Origin: an uncultured Fibrobacter sp.
Lineage (GTDB): Bacteria; Fibrobacterota; Fibrobacteria; Fibrobacterales; Fibrobacteraceae
Direction: 5' to 3'
Assembly: GCA_934700345.1 (NCBI GenBank)
Contig: CAKUXP010000018.1
Location: 1 to 61,408, forward strand
Length of the DNA stretch: 61,408 nucleotides
In this document: piece by piece, positions 1-9,883 of the stretch
Layout of the letters: the number at the start of each line of letters is the position of its first letter
How positions within the stretch are numbered: position 1 is the stretch's first letter
Notes under the pieces: generated by a model
Databases searched by the model: none
What the model was told of the DNA's origin: nothing
What the model saw: only the letters and a program-made list of their open reading frames with translations
Made by a program: the position numbers and the translations under genes

Positions 1-196
1 AGGAAGACTTGTTCTCCGTACTCGACGAAGAATTTTCCGTGCTGGAAGAAGTCCCGTTACTTGAAGAGGAAGACTTGAATTCTATTTCAAATGAAGATGA
101 ATATGTGGGTATAATCGGGTTGTCATCGGATGACCCAGAATCACCACAAGCCCCAAATAGCCCAGCAATAACACTACACAATAAAAATTTACGCAT
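1..196 (-). CDS. Serine-rich lipoprotein, 3' end cut by the window edge
   Basis: The minus strand opens with ATG at 196 and stays open to the window edge (65 codons visible). The first residues, MRKFLLCSVIAGLFGACGDS, form a lipoprotein signal peptide with a lipobox ending at Cys17. A serine- and acid-rich linker with runs of Ser follows, a style common in Fibrobacter surface proteins. The start lies one base after the TAG stop of the Tc-toxin gene, so the two are almost certainly co-transcribed and probably translationally coupled. The functional domain lies beyond the window. It could be a surface partner of the toxin or an unrelated lipoprotein. Confidence 0.75.
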   Translation of the reverse strand, partial: MRKFLLCSVIAGLFGACGDSGSSDDNPIIPTYSSSFEIEFKSSSSSNGTSSSTENSSSSTENKSS

Positions 197-197
197 G

Positions 198-3100
198 CTA
201 AACACCTTTTTTTGCTGTATAAGTTAAATAAACAATCACATCTTCTATTGGATATTCTTTGTTTCCATCTTCACCTATTTTTTCTAACCCAGAAATAGAT
301 AAAGACCATTTAGAAATCGCTCCGCACCCTTCAAAAAGTCCATTTTTTTCTGAGTCAAAAGAATTGGAATTATTGCACGATTTTAAATGGGCTAGACTTG
401 TAGCCATTGTTGAATCTGTCACACTTAGTGGAACGAATGCAGAGCCGTTTTTCACAACCCCTTCTAAAAGGTTTAATTCCGCATTTAAATAATGCAAATT
501 TGTCGGTGCATTTTCATTTAATTTTATAAAAATTTGAACATTTTTAACACGCTGGAAATTATGAGAAGCAAAATCATTTGTAAAGAAATTTTCGGTTAGC
601 TGGAATTCACAAGAACAATTTGCTCTCACATCAGTCAACGGAGTTTCAAAGCCTTCGTCATATTCATACAATTCGGCTCGTTCCTGCAGTTCTTTTAAAC
701 TTATCGGTCTAGTTATTTCCATTTCATGCACATCATTTTCCAAATACGCCTTTTCCATCCGTCTCAAATCAAGAAGTATTTTTTCAGGAGCAAGCAAACC
801 CTTATACATATTCTCCCAATAATTGCCACACATATATTCCGGAATTTGTTTTATTTCTCCGTCAATTTCAAAGTGATATGCTTTCTCCGCCATTTTGGCA
901 ACTTCAAGCAACAGATTCACATAATGCTTAAATGTTTTGCCCAAATCTTCTTCTAAATGCTTATAAAGCTGCTTGTTTGTAAATTTTTCACTTAGCACTT
1001 CATAAATTTCTTCGGAACGCAAAATTTCTTTTTCTATATTCTGGTATTTCCTTTCAACCTGTTGAGTCTTGATTTCGTTTACGACTTCCTGTTTTTCGAC
1101 TTCAACAACTTCGGCATCGGCTTCTTCGTCTTCCAGGAGCCATTCCTTTTTACGGCGTTCCAGTTCTGCCTGCAATTTGGTCTTTGCCGCGTCTATCTGC
1201 CGTTGCGCAAACCTTGCTGCGTAACTTTCGGCAGCACTTACAAGATTTTCTGCAAGTTTCGTACCGCCAATGGATTCCATATCAAAGCGAGGCCCACCAA
1301 AAGCGTTGGTTACAGCACCAAATTTGAAATCAGGCATCTTGAAGGTTGCGGACGCTATATTACGAACCTTTTCCACAGTTTCCTGAATTTTTGCAACTTT
1401 TTCCATCAACTTTTGGTATTTCTTTTCTGTGGCCGAAACGGTATGCATCGCCTTTTTGCTCTTGGAGCAACTCTGCTTCGCCTTCTTTTTCTCTTCTAAT
1501 CTAGCTTTTTCGGCTTTCAAAGACCTGATTTCCATTTCATGGACGGTCTTACTTTCAGCAACCACAGCCTTGTCGCATTTCGCCTTGAACACTTGCAGTT
1601 GTTCTGCGTCCTGTTTTTCAAGGATTGCAAGCAAGTCTCGCCCCATCTGGCAGGCATCCTTCGCCATATCGACTGCAAGTTTGACTATGACATTGAATCG
1701 ATATATCGGCAGTTTCTCGCTCGTCGAATTCAGAATTGCATCTAACGATATTCCCATTGCGCGAGCCTTCACCAACATTCCCGAATCAATGGGAGGAGCA
1801 AATAAGGCAAGAGTCCGCTTGACACCCTGAATATTTAAGCTATTGCGAATCTTGTAAAGCCTGTCAACAATCGTATCCCAATAAGAGAACAAGGTGTCGT
1901 TTCTCGGCACAGAGAAGTAGAACATCGATTCGATGATATTCCCCGTGCGCTTCGCCCGTTCATCCATTGCACGAATACTTAAGACTTTCGCTTTATCCTT
2001 GCCAACCAATGCAGAATTTTCATATTCAATGAAGGCATTGCCCAAGTCATCTGTTCTTGAAAGCAATTGACGTACAGTCAAAGGAGAAAGGGCTTCCGGT
2101 TCAGGAGCTTCCGGACTTTCAGGACCGAGCAGCTCTGCCGCGAGCAAGTAAAACTGGATTGCCTGGTTTACCGATTCCGTGGTATCCTTTGAAAATTCCT
2201 GATCGCCCCAGCCGATAAGAGCGTCCAAATACTTCATGACCACATACTTTTGGTAAGCCACGTTGCGGTAGCGTGCAATCAAGTGCGGATTGAACGGATC
2301 GTTTTTCCATTTATCTACAAGCGATGAGAGCGCGGAACGGTTCGGGAGCTTGTCCTGCTTGGTCGGAAGTCCCAACATTTCCAGAACGGATTTGTCGGCA
2401 TCCTTGTTTGCAAAGAACGGAAGGAATTTCCAATAACGAGCCCCCTTAGGCAAATCATGAATAAAATCCTTAGTTTTTTCGTAGGATGAGTATTTTTCTC
2501 TAGGATCAAACACCAATTGCAACCATAAGAGGGCTTCTTCATAACTCTGTTCCGCAATCATCTTTTCGGCAATGAGCATCGGGACATAGAAGAACAGTTC
2601 CCAGTTATACATGGCGTTCGCACCGCCCCATACAAAATCCACCATGGGTGCGGGATAGGGTCCATCGACATTTGCCTTGTTCGGCCAGTAATTGTAGCGG
2701 AAAATCGTCTGTCCTAAATCCCAGGCTTGCCAGTCGCCCGCCATATAGTAGCCAAGGTAAACGCTGAAATAGTAGTTGTAATACGAGTAGGAATAATAGT
2801 AGCTGTCCGAAATCGGCAGGGCCTGCGTTTCGCGAGTATAGAGCCATTTGGTTCCACCATCGCGATAACGCTTATAGAAGTCATCTACCAAGGAATGCGA
2901 TAGCAATTCGAACCTGTAGTTCTTCTGGTTCGAATTTGCCTTGCCATCTTTCGGTACAGTCTGCACAAAGAAGGTTCGGCGACCATCCATATAGAAAAAC
3001 GGCAAATCTTCCGCCTTGTCGTCCTCGCCTAATTTCAACATGGACAGGTTTGTCGCGACAATGCGGAAAAGCCCAGGTGTATAGTTCAGGACCGCGTTAT

Positions 3101-6100
3101 CTTCGGGGTAATTAAAGCCCTTATTTCCACATGTAAACTCATCAACTTCGGTAAACACTCCATGGACAAGTTTTGTGCGTTCTGGAGCAAAATCGTCTAT
3201 GGGTTGATAATCCGCTGTAAAAAGTTCCAACAAATCGCTACCATCCGCCTTGACTGTGATAATAGCAATTCGCTTGAAAAATTGACGGCTCTTGTCATAG
3301 ACTCGCTTGGTCACCTTGTTCGCCTTGGTCGAGCCATCCATAACTTCAGTAGATCCAATGATTTCTTCGTATTCCTGATAATGATACGCTGTCTTAATAA
3401 CAGAAACCGCAACACTATCTTGCGACGATACCGTCTTTAAATTATAACGGTCATCAATTTTTTCATTATCCCCAAGAGCGAAATCAAGTTGATTTGTTGA
3501 CGCATCAATCAACGCATTGCTCGTCATACGGGTCCCCGTCCACTTGGTTCCCGTGTAACTCGTCCAGCAAATTTGGATTCGCGCATAGTATTCTATCGTC
3601 TCTAGGCCACCCTCCGAGGCCGCCTCAAGATTACGCTGCCCCATTGTAACCTGAGGCCACAAAAGATAAAGACGCTGGTTGACAATCACCGGGACAACCG
3701 TTTCGGACGGAATGTCCACATCAAGGCGTTCCCATGGGGTCCACTCGCCTGAAAGAATCGCCTTCGCCTTGTATTTGCGGTAGTAATAAGTATGGGGTTC
3801 CCCCTGTGTGCGGCCAACAATGTGCAAAGTGTAAAGGATTCCACCCTCATCGCCACCATCTTCCTTGGTCGCACCGATAATTTCAATACTTGAGACCTCA
3901 CGAACTTTTTCAAGATACTCGTACAGGGCGTTTTCAAGGCTTTCATGGTCATCAGAAAATTCCTGGATACGGTCTTCCAGTTCTTCAAAGAAGGGGGTCT
4001 TGTCGTCTCGCAAATCGGAAGCAATCCAGTTTTCAGGATAAAGGAACACCTTGCGGGCTGCCTCCCACACGCGGTAGTTTTTCATCCATTCCCATTCACT
4101 GCGCTGTTCATCTGTCAAAACATTTTGACCTTCCAAGCCAAGTTCTGCTCGTTGAACAAAAAGCTGGATGGACGCCGTCGCCTGGACGATGCGGGAGATG
4201 GTCATGTCAGGTTCCATCTTCACGTCCATCAAGTAGTAAGAATAAATGTCGCTTTCGTCAACGAACTGCCGTGGGTATCTGTTCGCCTCGTCCTTGTTGG
4301 AACAGGATTCCCAGCAAACGTAAGCGGCAAGCGCATCGCGTTTTCTCTTGCGCAATTCGTCGTTCATTTCTTGGGCGAATTTGAGCCATTCGGAGGCCTT
4401 GGTGTGAAATTTTACGGTATCTTCTAATTTTTTTACCGATGCTGCGTAAATAGATAATGCATCCTTGAATTTTTTTTCATAATTATCCGAAGTGGGGACA
4501 ATGTCTATCTCGCTCAACAAATTATTTAAGTTTGTCGGCAGCAGGTGCGTTTTTGAATACAATTCATAGTAGCGGGTGAATTTCAACCACCCATCAAGCG
4601 ATGTACAATCAGCGGGATTTTCGAAGGAGGCTTCTTTTAAACTACCTATGACCTCTGAATCTACCGCCAATAAATCCTCAAGATCGTCCCCCTTTATTAG
4701 CTTATTGATGTCAAAATCACCGGAAAGCAATCTGTCCGTTACATAATTAGCAACAACCAAGGGACGAATCATGCTATACTTATCAGAATCCGCAAGATTG
4801 TCATCTAACAAATTCATCTCAGTCAAATTGATTCCCTGATTGCTGTTTTGTACAAAATTATAAACGGCAATTTTCCTCAGAAGTTTTGCATATAGCACAT
4901 AGGATACTGAAGAAAGTGCTGAATCGGTTTCTGCAGGTGAAGCATCTGGGTCTTTCGGATTCACTTTGTCGTCATATTCTTTAGCATCTTCATAGAAGGC
5001 TTCCCATTCAGTCAAATCAATGGGTATAAATTCTTCTCCATGGTCTTTTACAATGCCAAATTCAGCACAGATAAGGAGAGTCAGATTTTTCTGCCAAGCA
5101 TCAAGAGCATCGTCATAAGCATTAAAGGTTGCGTCAGGTCCATAGTTTTGTGAATCAGGCGTAGGTTTCTCGGCCAACCCTGATGCAGCCAAATTCAGCG
5201 CAAAATTATTTGCAGCCTCTTTTTCGTCTTCACTAATAGGAGCAAGAAGGTCTAGATAAAATTCCACATCGATGGAGGTTCCCGAAAGGATGCGCCACTC
5301 ATCGGAGAATTTTCTTATTCCATCAAGACCTTGTCTGTCATCATCAGCCCACACCCCATACTTCGAAATTTTATCCAAATTAGATAGGGGTATTCCGAAA
5401 GTTTTTGCAACCAGATTGTAACGGTAGCAATCAAACAAAATGTCAAGGAATGGAGTGGCTTGACCCACTTTGACCATGCCATAAACAGTTAATGCATCCT
5501 CTTCGGACAGCCCTAAACCCAAATTAAGCAATTTAAGGACTTTCCTATAACGAGTTGAAGGGCTGTCAATCGATCCTCCAACAAGATTCGGCAACTGATA
5601 AACAGAATTGATAAATTCTGCCGTAGCTTCTTGTTCCCCGCCCAAGACAAGGGCGTCTTGTACAGAGATACCGTAGCGACCTATCAATTCGCAAATTACA
5701 TCAAGTTTCTCAAGGGGCAAATCAAATGTCAAAAGCACATCGGAAAGAGACCAACCAAGGATATTCTTCCTGTGCACAAGCACAGCCATCTTTCTGAAGA
5801 AGGAATCCCAATCAACAGCAGGCTCAACTTCTTTACCATCAACGGTTGTCTTTTTCCCCGCAAATTCATAACCATTGATATTAGACAGCTGGTAAAGCTT
5901 TGAATCTTTTGGTCTGTAGCAGACGTCCTTAAACTTTTCATTGCCTAAGATTTCATTCAAATCCTGGATGGTAAAACCCGTTCTTTGCATGAATATCGCA
6001 ACACGCCGCAAAATTCCAATGTAGGTCCCTGCGGAAGTATAATTCTTGTCAGGATACAGAACACTATTCGCCCGTTCTTTCAGGCCCCACAAATCCCAGG

Positions 6101-9100
6101 TGTTGTAGAGACTATTGAATTGAGCGAGGGCGTCCTGTTTTTCAGCATCAGTACTCAATAAATCTACAAGACAGCGTTGATTAAAGTCAAGGCGCAATTC
6201 TCTACAGACATTCGTGCCGTTTCCATTCAATTCCAACGCCTCGGCAATATCATAGAAATGCAAAGATAAGTTCGAAAGAATCTTCTTAGCCTTGTCTCGG
6301 CTAAAATTGGCTGGCAATTGGAACGGATAGATGCTGTTTGCCAACAATACCGCGGCAGCTTCATCGATTGAAGAGTCGTTCTTATTCTTAAATTCAAGAG
6401 GTTCCGCTCTTAGTTCTGCCGCAGTTACTCCATCAGGATTGTTGTTCGCAATAGGTTTTGCCTTTTCTGGCGGGTTCAATGATTCCGCAACAAGGCTTTC
6501 CAGTAACTCAATGCCTAAATCTATTGTCGGCATTGGGATTTCCGCATTCGCCTTGGTCAATTGCAAGTCAAGGTAGTCGGGACGACGGCCAACAAACATG
6601 CTATATGCGGAACTTTTCTTCAAGAACTTTAACAAATCGATATAATACGCAGAGGCGCTGAGTACAGATTGTCCCTGCGTTGCTCTCGTGAAGTTGACGT
6701 TACCGAACAATCCTGCCCAATTTATCGTATCACGGGTAGCTTCGCGAATTCTAGCAGTATTTGTACTGGCCGTAGATTTCGATGCCTTCAATATTCTGGC
6801 TTTAGGAAGTGCCCGCGGTAGTGCTCGAAGAGTCTCATTTTGAATTTCTTGTCCGTTTTGCTCATTTTGCGGAATTAAAGATTCATCGTCTTCAACTTCT
6901 TCGTCAGAAAGGTCTTCATCAATAGGCTCTTCAACAGTACTTGTGACATACGCCTGAATATTGAGCGAAGCCTCCGCCATGTAATTTTGAGCAAGTCTAT
7001 GGATTCTTCTAGCCTCAGACACTTTTCCGAGGCCATTACCATGTCGAGCAACAAAATCGTTTTCGCTCAATGTAGAAATCTGGTAAGCTGATCTAAAACC
7101 ATGGTTGATGAGATAGGTTATTGCTTCTGCGCTTTCGGTCAGGTGATAAAGTCGCTGTAGCTGCAAGATTTTTTCTTTATTTTGTTTTCTTACTTTGTCT
7201 CTTATTTCATCTTCGCTTAATTCAGATGAATCTTCTCCTGCATTAGGCACTTCGGGATTCTGGTTACCATTATCTCCTTGATTACCCGCCGATTCATCAA
7301 GTTCATCTTCTTCTAACGCAACAGGTTCCGGAGCCGGTTCTAGTTCGACTCCGACAATATCAAAGAAAGAATCGTCCCCGCCAACGTATTCTCCCAAATC
7401 TGTATCGGAAAGCGAGAATTTTTCCCACTTAGCAGTCATTAGCTCTTCACAGACTTTTTCCCAATTAGAGTCTACAAAACGCTTTTTCAAATCCCATAAC
7501 AAGGCTTGTTGCGGGAACCATGCAATAATCTGCTCTGAAAGTTTGCGGGCATAAATAACTTTTTTCAGTTCCACATTGTTGCCCGGAAATTCTGCAGGCA
7601 ACGCACAAGGCGAAGTTTCCTCATCCGCATTATCTTTTTCATTTCCATAACAATAAAGGCAATAATACTCTTCCGCAATGTTATTTACTAAATCTTTCCA
7701 ATCGTTATCAACAAAGCGCAACAGGTCCGAGAGGTTGCTAAAATCAAAGTTCTCTTTTTCTGTCGCATAACGATATGTGCAAACAACGCCAGGGGAGAAT
7801 TTGTCTAAGAAATCATTAAGGTCGAAAACCGCTTTCAATCTGGAGATTTCTTTTTGTGTCAAATGTGGAACAACGATTTCTTGAGGAAGGAGTATATTTT
7901 CACTCGATTCAATCTGAATATCTAATTCTTCGTCATTCGGATCCGTTTCATTTTCCCCAGCATCGAGCTCAGAACTTGCATCCCCTTCAGTCTGTTCGTT
8001 ATTTTCAACCGAGGCATTTTCTTGTAGCAATTCAATAAACGCCTCGACATCGGCCCCCACACGATAGTAGGCATCAAGCAATTTATCGTAAAGAGAACTT
8101 TCTTCCTCATCAAAATTTTCTACGGCAATATAATGTGGAAATTCTTTCGGTTTTTCTTCGTTTTCCGAATCGTCATCGACGGATGATTCGCTTTTCGTGT
8201 TGGGATATTCAATAGTTAGATCTTTTTTGATGTAGAGGCTGAGCAGCTGGCTTATGGTAAGGACTTCATTTTCGCCATTTTCGTCTTCTTCGCTTCTCAA
8301 TGTTCCACCGTTCACCAACACTTTCCAAAGATTCAAAACAAGCGTCGTATCAGTCGGGCAAATCAGCCCATCGGACACCGCTCCAAACAATGTTTTCTGG
8401 ATAATTGTAGGCTTTACCTTCGTCAATTTGTAGAGCGTTGAAACGCCCTCTCTCAAAGCCAACGCAAAGAATATTTCAAGCCAGCAGTTCTCCTCTTCAG
8501 CAGTAAAATTGCTATATCCATCAAGTTCGCGCTTTTGTAGTTGAAGGAGTAGGCTATATGCGGTGAAATATGCGTGAACTTTACTGTCGACAATTCGTTC
8601 GCGGCCAACTACGAGCGGGAAAGTTGTATTGGATTTTAGGAACGAGTTTATCGCGTTAATTTTTTTCGTGTTGTTGTTTGGATCATCGCTCCATGCTATA
8701 ACCGCATTACGATAGACTTCCAATACGGAATGCAACTTTTCATATTCGCATTCAAAAGATTTCTGCCTGGATTTTAGGACGAAGTTTATTTCCTGCTCCG
8801 TTTTCCCGTTGAATACAAGGTGTTCCGTGGCTTTATGGACTAATTTTCCTTCTTTTTCTTCATACGCTTCCGCATAGAGAGATACTTTGTCTTTTCCGTA
8901 ATTTTCCTTTGAGTCAAGCAAAAGACCCGCAGGTAACAATGTCGAACTATACCGTCTTTCATAATTGCCATTAGAATCAGATGTTGTTCCGCCCAAGATG
9001 ATTTTTTCAAAGTAGCCCGATGGATTCTTGTCCGTTTCAGAAGTATCCACAAAATGCAAGCAATAGGCTACAATAGTGATGCCCTCAAGGATGTTTCCTT

Positions 9101-9470
9101 GCTCATTTTTTACGGTTCCAAAAATGCGGCAGTTGCCATTTTGATCGGGATTCTTCGAAATATCAATCGGTCCAACATTAAGGGCCGCGCTAGGCTCGGT
9201 ATAAATGTTGGATGTCCAAAGGGTATTTTGCTGGTAGTCTTCTACACGGATTCGAATTGTCGGGAATTCTAGGGTCGTATCCCCCTCTTGAAATTGCCAA
9301 CTGGAATAATGCAAAGTGAAAGAGCCGTCGGCCGAAATGCCAGTTTCGGCAATTTGATGAAATTCGCCATTCTTTAGATTGTCGGCATAGACCTTACCCG
9401 CAGAAAACGGAACTCCGTTTTTGTTGAGTGTTCCGCAAATCGTCCAGTCTGTGGGTACAGGATAGGCCAT
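198..9470 (-). CDS. Tc-toxin A-component-like protein (TcA/TcdA family)
   Basis: This 3090-residue protein resembles the A subunit of ABC/Tc toxin complexes, which in known members binds target cells and forms the translocation channel. Residues 1-240 hold two transthyretin/carboxypeptidase-regulatory-like beta domains. A VRP1-like motif (SVLSASAYYIDLLKFLK, then GRRPDYLDLQLT) lies near 940-960. A neuraminidase-like/ABC-toxin N-terminal region with NYRVWEAARKVFLYPENW lies near 1700-1830. The signature YNWELFFYVPMLIAE is near 2285, with WLQLVFDP and DPFNPHLIARYRNVAYQKYV after it. A shaft-like coiled coil spans about 2600-2720, and the last 140 residues resemble the TcB-binding domain. Typical TcA proteins have about 2500 residues; the extra length is the N-terminal domains plus several Asp/Glu-rich linkers between 420 and 900. 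No signal peptide is visible. A GAGAGGT ribosome site precedes the ATG. No TcB or TcC partner lies in the window. Family assignment is strong; the target is unknown. Confidence 0.88.
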   Translation of the reverse strand: MAYPVPTDWTICGTLNKNGVPFSAGKVYADNLKNGEFHQIAETGISADGSFTLHYSSWQFQEGDTTLEFPTIRIRVEDYQQNTLWTSNIYTEPSAALNVGPIDISKNPDQNGNCRIFGTVKNEQGNILEGITIVAYCLHFVDTSETDKNPSGYFEKIILGGTTSDSNGNYERRYSSTLLPAGLLLDSKENYGKDKVSLYAEAYEEKEGKLVHKATEHLVFNGKTEQEINFVLKSRQKSFECEYEKLHSVLEVYRNAVIAWSDDPNNNTKKINAINSFLKSNTTFPLVVGRERIVDSKVHAYFTAYSLLLQLQKRELDGYSNFTAEEENCWLEIFFALALREGVSTLYKLTKVKPTIIQKTLFGAVSDGLICPTDTTLVLNLWKVLVNGGTLRSEEDENGENEVLTISQLLSLYIKKDLTIEYPNTKSESSVDDDSENEEKPKEFPHYIAVENFDEEESSLYDKLLDAYYRVGADVEAFIELLQENASVENNEQTEGDASSELDAGENETDPNDEELDIQIESSENILLPQEIVVPHLTQKEISRLKAVFDLNDFLDKFSPGVVCTYRYATEKENFDFSNLSDLLRFVDNDWKDLVNNIAEEYYCLYCYGNEKDNADEETSPCALPAEFPGNNVELKKVIYARKLSEQIIAWFPQQALLWDLKKRFVDSNWEKVCEELMTAKWEKFSLSDTDLGEYVGGDDSFFDIVGVELEPAPEPVALEEDELDESAGNQGDNGNQNPEVPNAGEDSSELSEDEIRDKVRKQNKEKILQLQRLYHLTESAEAITYLINHGFRSAYQISTLSENDFVARHGNGLGKVSEARRIHRLAQNYMAEASLNIQAYVTSTVEEPIDEDLSDEEVEDDESLIPQNEQNGQEIQNETLRALPRALPKARILKASKSTASTNTARIREATRDTINWAGLFGNVNFTRATQGQSVLSASAYYIDLLKFLKKSSAYSMFVGRRPDYLDLQLTKANAEIPMPTIDLGIELLESLVAESLNPPEKAKPIANNNPDGVTAAELRAEPLEFKNKNDSSIDEAAAVLLANSIYPFQLPANFSRDKAKKILSNLSLHFYDIAEALELNGNGTNVCRELRLDFNQRCLVDLLSTDAEKQDALAQFNSLYNTWDLWGLKERANSVLYPDKNYTSAGTYIGILRRVAIFMQRTGFTIQDLNEILGNEKFKDVCYRPKDSKLYQLSNINGYEFAGKKTTVDGKEVEPAVDWDSFFRKMAVLVHRKNILGWSLSDVLLTFDLPLEKLDVICELIGRYGISVQDALVLGGEQEATAEFINSVYQLPNLVGGSIDSPSTRYRKVLKLLNLGLGLSEEDALTVYGMVKVGQATPFLDILFDCYRYNLVAKTFGIPLSNLDKISKYGVWADDDRQGLDGIRKFSDEWRILSGTSIDVEFYLDLLAPISEDEKEAANNFALNLAASGLAEKPTPDSQNYGPDATFNAYDDALDAWQKNLTLLICAEFGIVKDHGEEFIPIDLTEWEAFYEDAKEYDDKVNPKDPDASPAETDSALSSVSYVLYAKLLRKIAVYNFVQNSNQGINLTEMNLLDDNLADSDKYSMIRPLVVANYVTDRLLSGDFDINKLIKGDDLEDLLAVDSEVIGSLKEASFENPADCTSLDGWLKFTRYYELYSKTHLLPTNLNNLLSEIDIVPTSDNYEKKFKDALSIYAASVKKLEDTVKFHTKASEWLKFAQEMNDELRKRKRDALAAYVCWESCSNKDEANRYPRQFVDESDIYSYYLMDVKMEPDMTISRIVQATASIQLFVQRAELGLEGQNVLTDEQRSEWEWMKNYRVWEAARKVFLYPENWIASDLRDDKTPFFEELEDRIQEFSDDHESLENALYEYLEKVREVSSIEIIGATKEDGGDEGGILYTLHIVGRTQGEPHTYYYRKYKAKAILSGEWTPWERLDVDIPSETVVPVIVNQRLYLLWPQVTMGQRNLEAASEGGLETIEYYARIQICWTSYTGTKWTGTRMTSNALIDASTNQLDFALGDNEKIDDRYNLKTVSSQDSVAVSVIKTAYHYQEYEEIIGSTEVMDGSTKANKVTKRVYDKSRQFFKRIAIITVKADGSDLLELFTADYQPIDDFAPERTKLVHGVFTEVDEFTCGNKGFNYPEDNAVLNYTPGLFRIVATNLSMLKLGEDDKAEDLPFFYMDGRRTFFVQTVPKDGKANSNQKNYRFELLSHSLVDDFYKRYRDGGTKWLYTRETQALPISDSYYYSYSYYNYYFSVYLGYYMAGDWQAWDLGQTIFRYNYWPNKANVDGPYPAPMVDFVWGGANAMYNWELFFYVPMLIAEKMIAEQSYEEALLWLQLVFDPREKYSSYEKTKDFIHDLPKGARYWKFLPFFANKDADKSVLEMLGLPTKQDKLPNRSALSSLVDKWKNDPFNPHLIARYRNVAYQKYVVMKYLDALIGWGDQEFSKDTTESVNQAIQFYLLAAELLGPESPEAPEPEALSPLTVRQLLSRTDDLGNAFIEYENSALVGKDKAKVLSIRAMDERAKRTGNIIESMFYFSVPRNDTLFSYWDTIVDRLYKIRNSLNIQGVKRTLALFAPPIDSGMLVKARAMGISLDAILNSTSEKLPIYRFNVIVKLAVDMAKDACQMGRDLLAILEKQDAEQLQVFKAKCDKAVVAESKTVHEMEIRSLKAEKARLEEKKKAKQSCSKSKKAMHTVSATEKKYQKLMEKVAKIQETVEKVRNIASATFKMPDFKFGAVTNAFGGPRFDMESIGGTKLAENLVSAAESYAARFAQRQIDAAKTKLQAELERRKKEWLLEDEEADAEVVEVEKQEVVNEIKTQQVERKYQNIEKEILRSEEIYEVLSEKFTNKQLYKHLEEDLGKTFKHYVNLLLEVAKMAEKAYHFEIDGEIKQIPEYMCGNYWENMYKGLLAPEKILLDLRRMEKAYLENDVHEMEITRPISLKELQERAELYEYDEGFETPLTDVRANCSCEFQLTENFFTNDFASHNFQRVKNVQIFIKLNENAPTNLHYLNAELNLLEGVVKNGSAFVPLSVTDSTMATSLAHLKSCNNSNSFDSEKNGLFEGCGAISKWSLSISGLEKIGEDGNKEYPIEDVIVYLTYTAKKGV

Positions 9471-9883
9471 CGATACCTCTCAAAAGCAATTTCGCATAAT
9501 GTGCAAAATAAATGTAATCTATTTTGGGAATAAAAGGAAAAAAATGTTTGGAAATTTTGCGAATGTGTGAAAGTTTTCGTTAAGAAAATATTTTTGGAAA
9601 ACTTTGTTTCTTTTTGGATTTTTTCAAAGGGTGAAAAGTTTTGCTGTTCTCTTGGTTGGAAAAATTTTAGGAAAGTTGCTTTGCCAAAAAAAATGATGAC
9701 GATTGCTTTATTTGTATATTATGATTGATATTATTGATATAATTGATATAATAAAAATGAGCGTATCTTAGCCAAAAAATCTCAAAATACGAAATTTTCT
9801 CCCTTGCTTTTTTTTGCAGGCTTTCTAATTTTGGGTATGAACTGCAGTGCGTTTGTGCCGAGCAGCAACTTTAGAGGAACGAT
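9471..9883. promoter_or_regulatory. AT-rich divergent promoter region between the toxin gene and rplM
   Basis: This 413-bp gap separates two divergently transcribed genes and holds no credible open reading frame. It is strongly AT-rich, and several TATAAT/TATATT-like boxes lie at about 9714-9752, upstream of rplM. An AGAGGAAC ribosome site precedes rplM. The stretch from 9752 to 9883 would be the rplM leader. I could not identify a known ribosomal-protein leader structure in it. Confidence 0.5.
9725..9751 (+). repeat. Three tandem 9-bp units, consensus TTGATATWA
   Basis: Three head-to-tail 9-bp units occupy 9725-9733, 9734-9742 and 9743-9751; the last two are identical. Each contains a -10-like element, so the block may provide overlapping promoters for the ribosomal-protein operon that starts 130 bp downstream. 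Promoter function is inferred from position only. Confidence 0.5.

Noticed and set aside
1..227. Plus-strand frame at the left edge (9-227)
   Set aside because: It is the antisense of the lipoprotein and of the end of the toxin gene; composition is acidic because the opposite strand encodes Ser runs.
198..9470. Reading the large left-end gene as a sialidase or a Rhs toxin
   Set aside because: The neuraminidase-like motif is the one shared by TcA proteins, no sialidase Asp-box series is seen, and no Rhs YD repeats are present.
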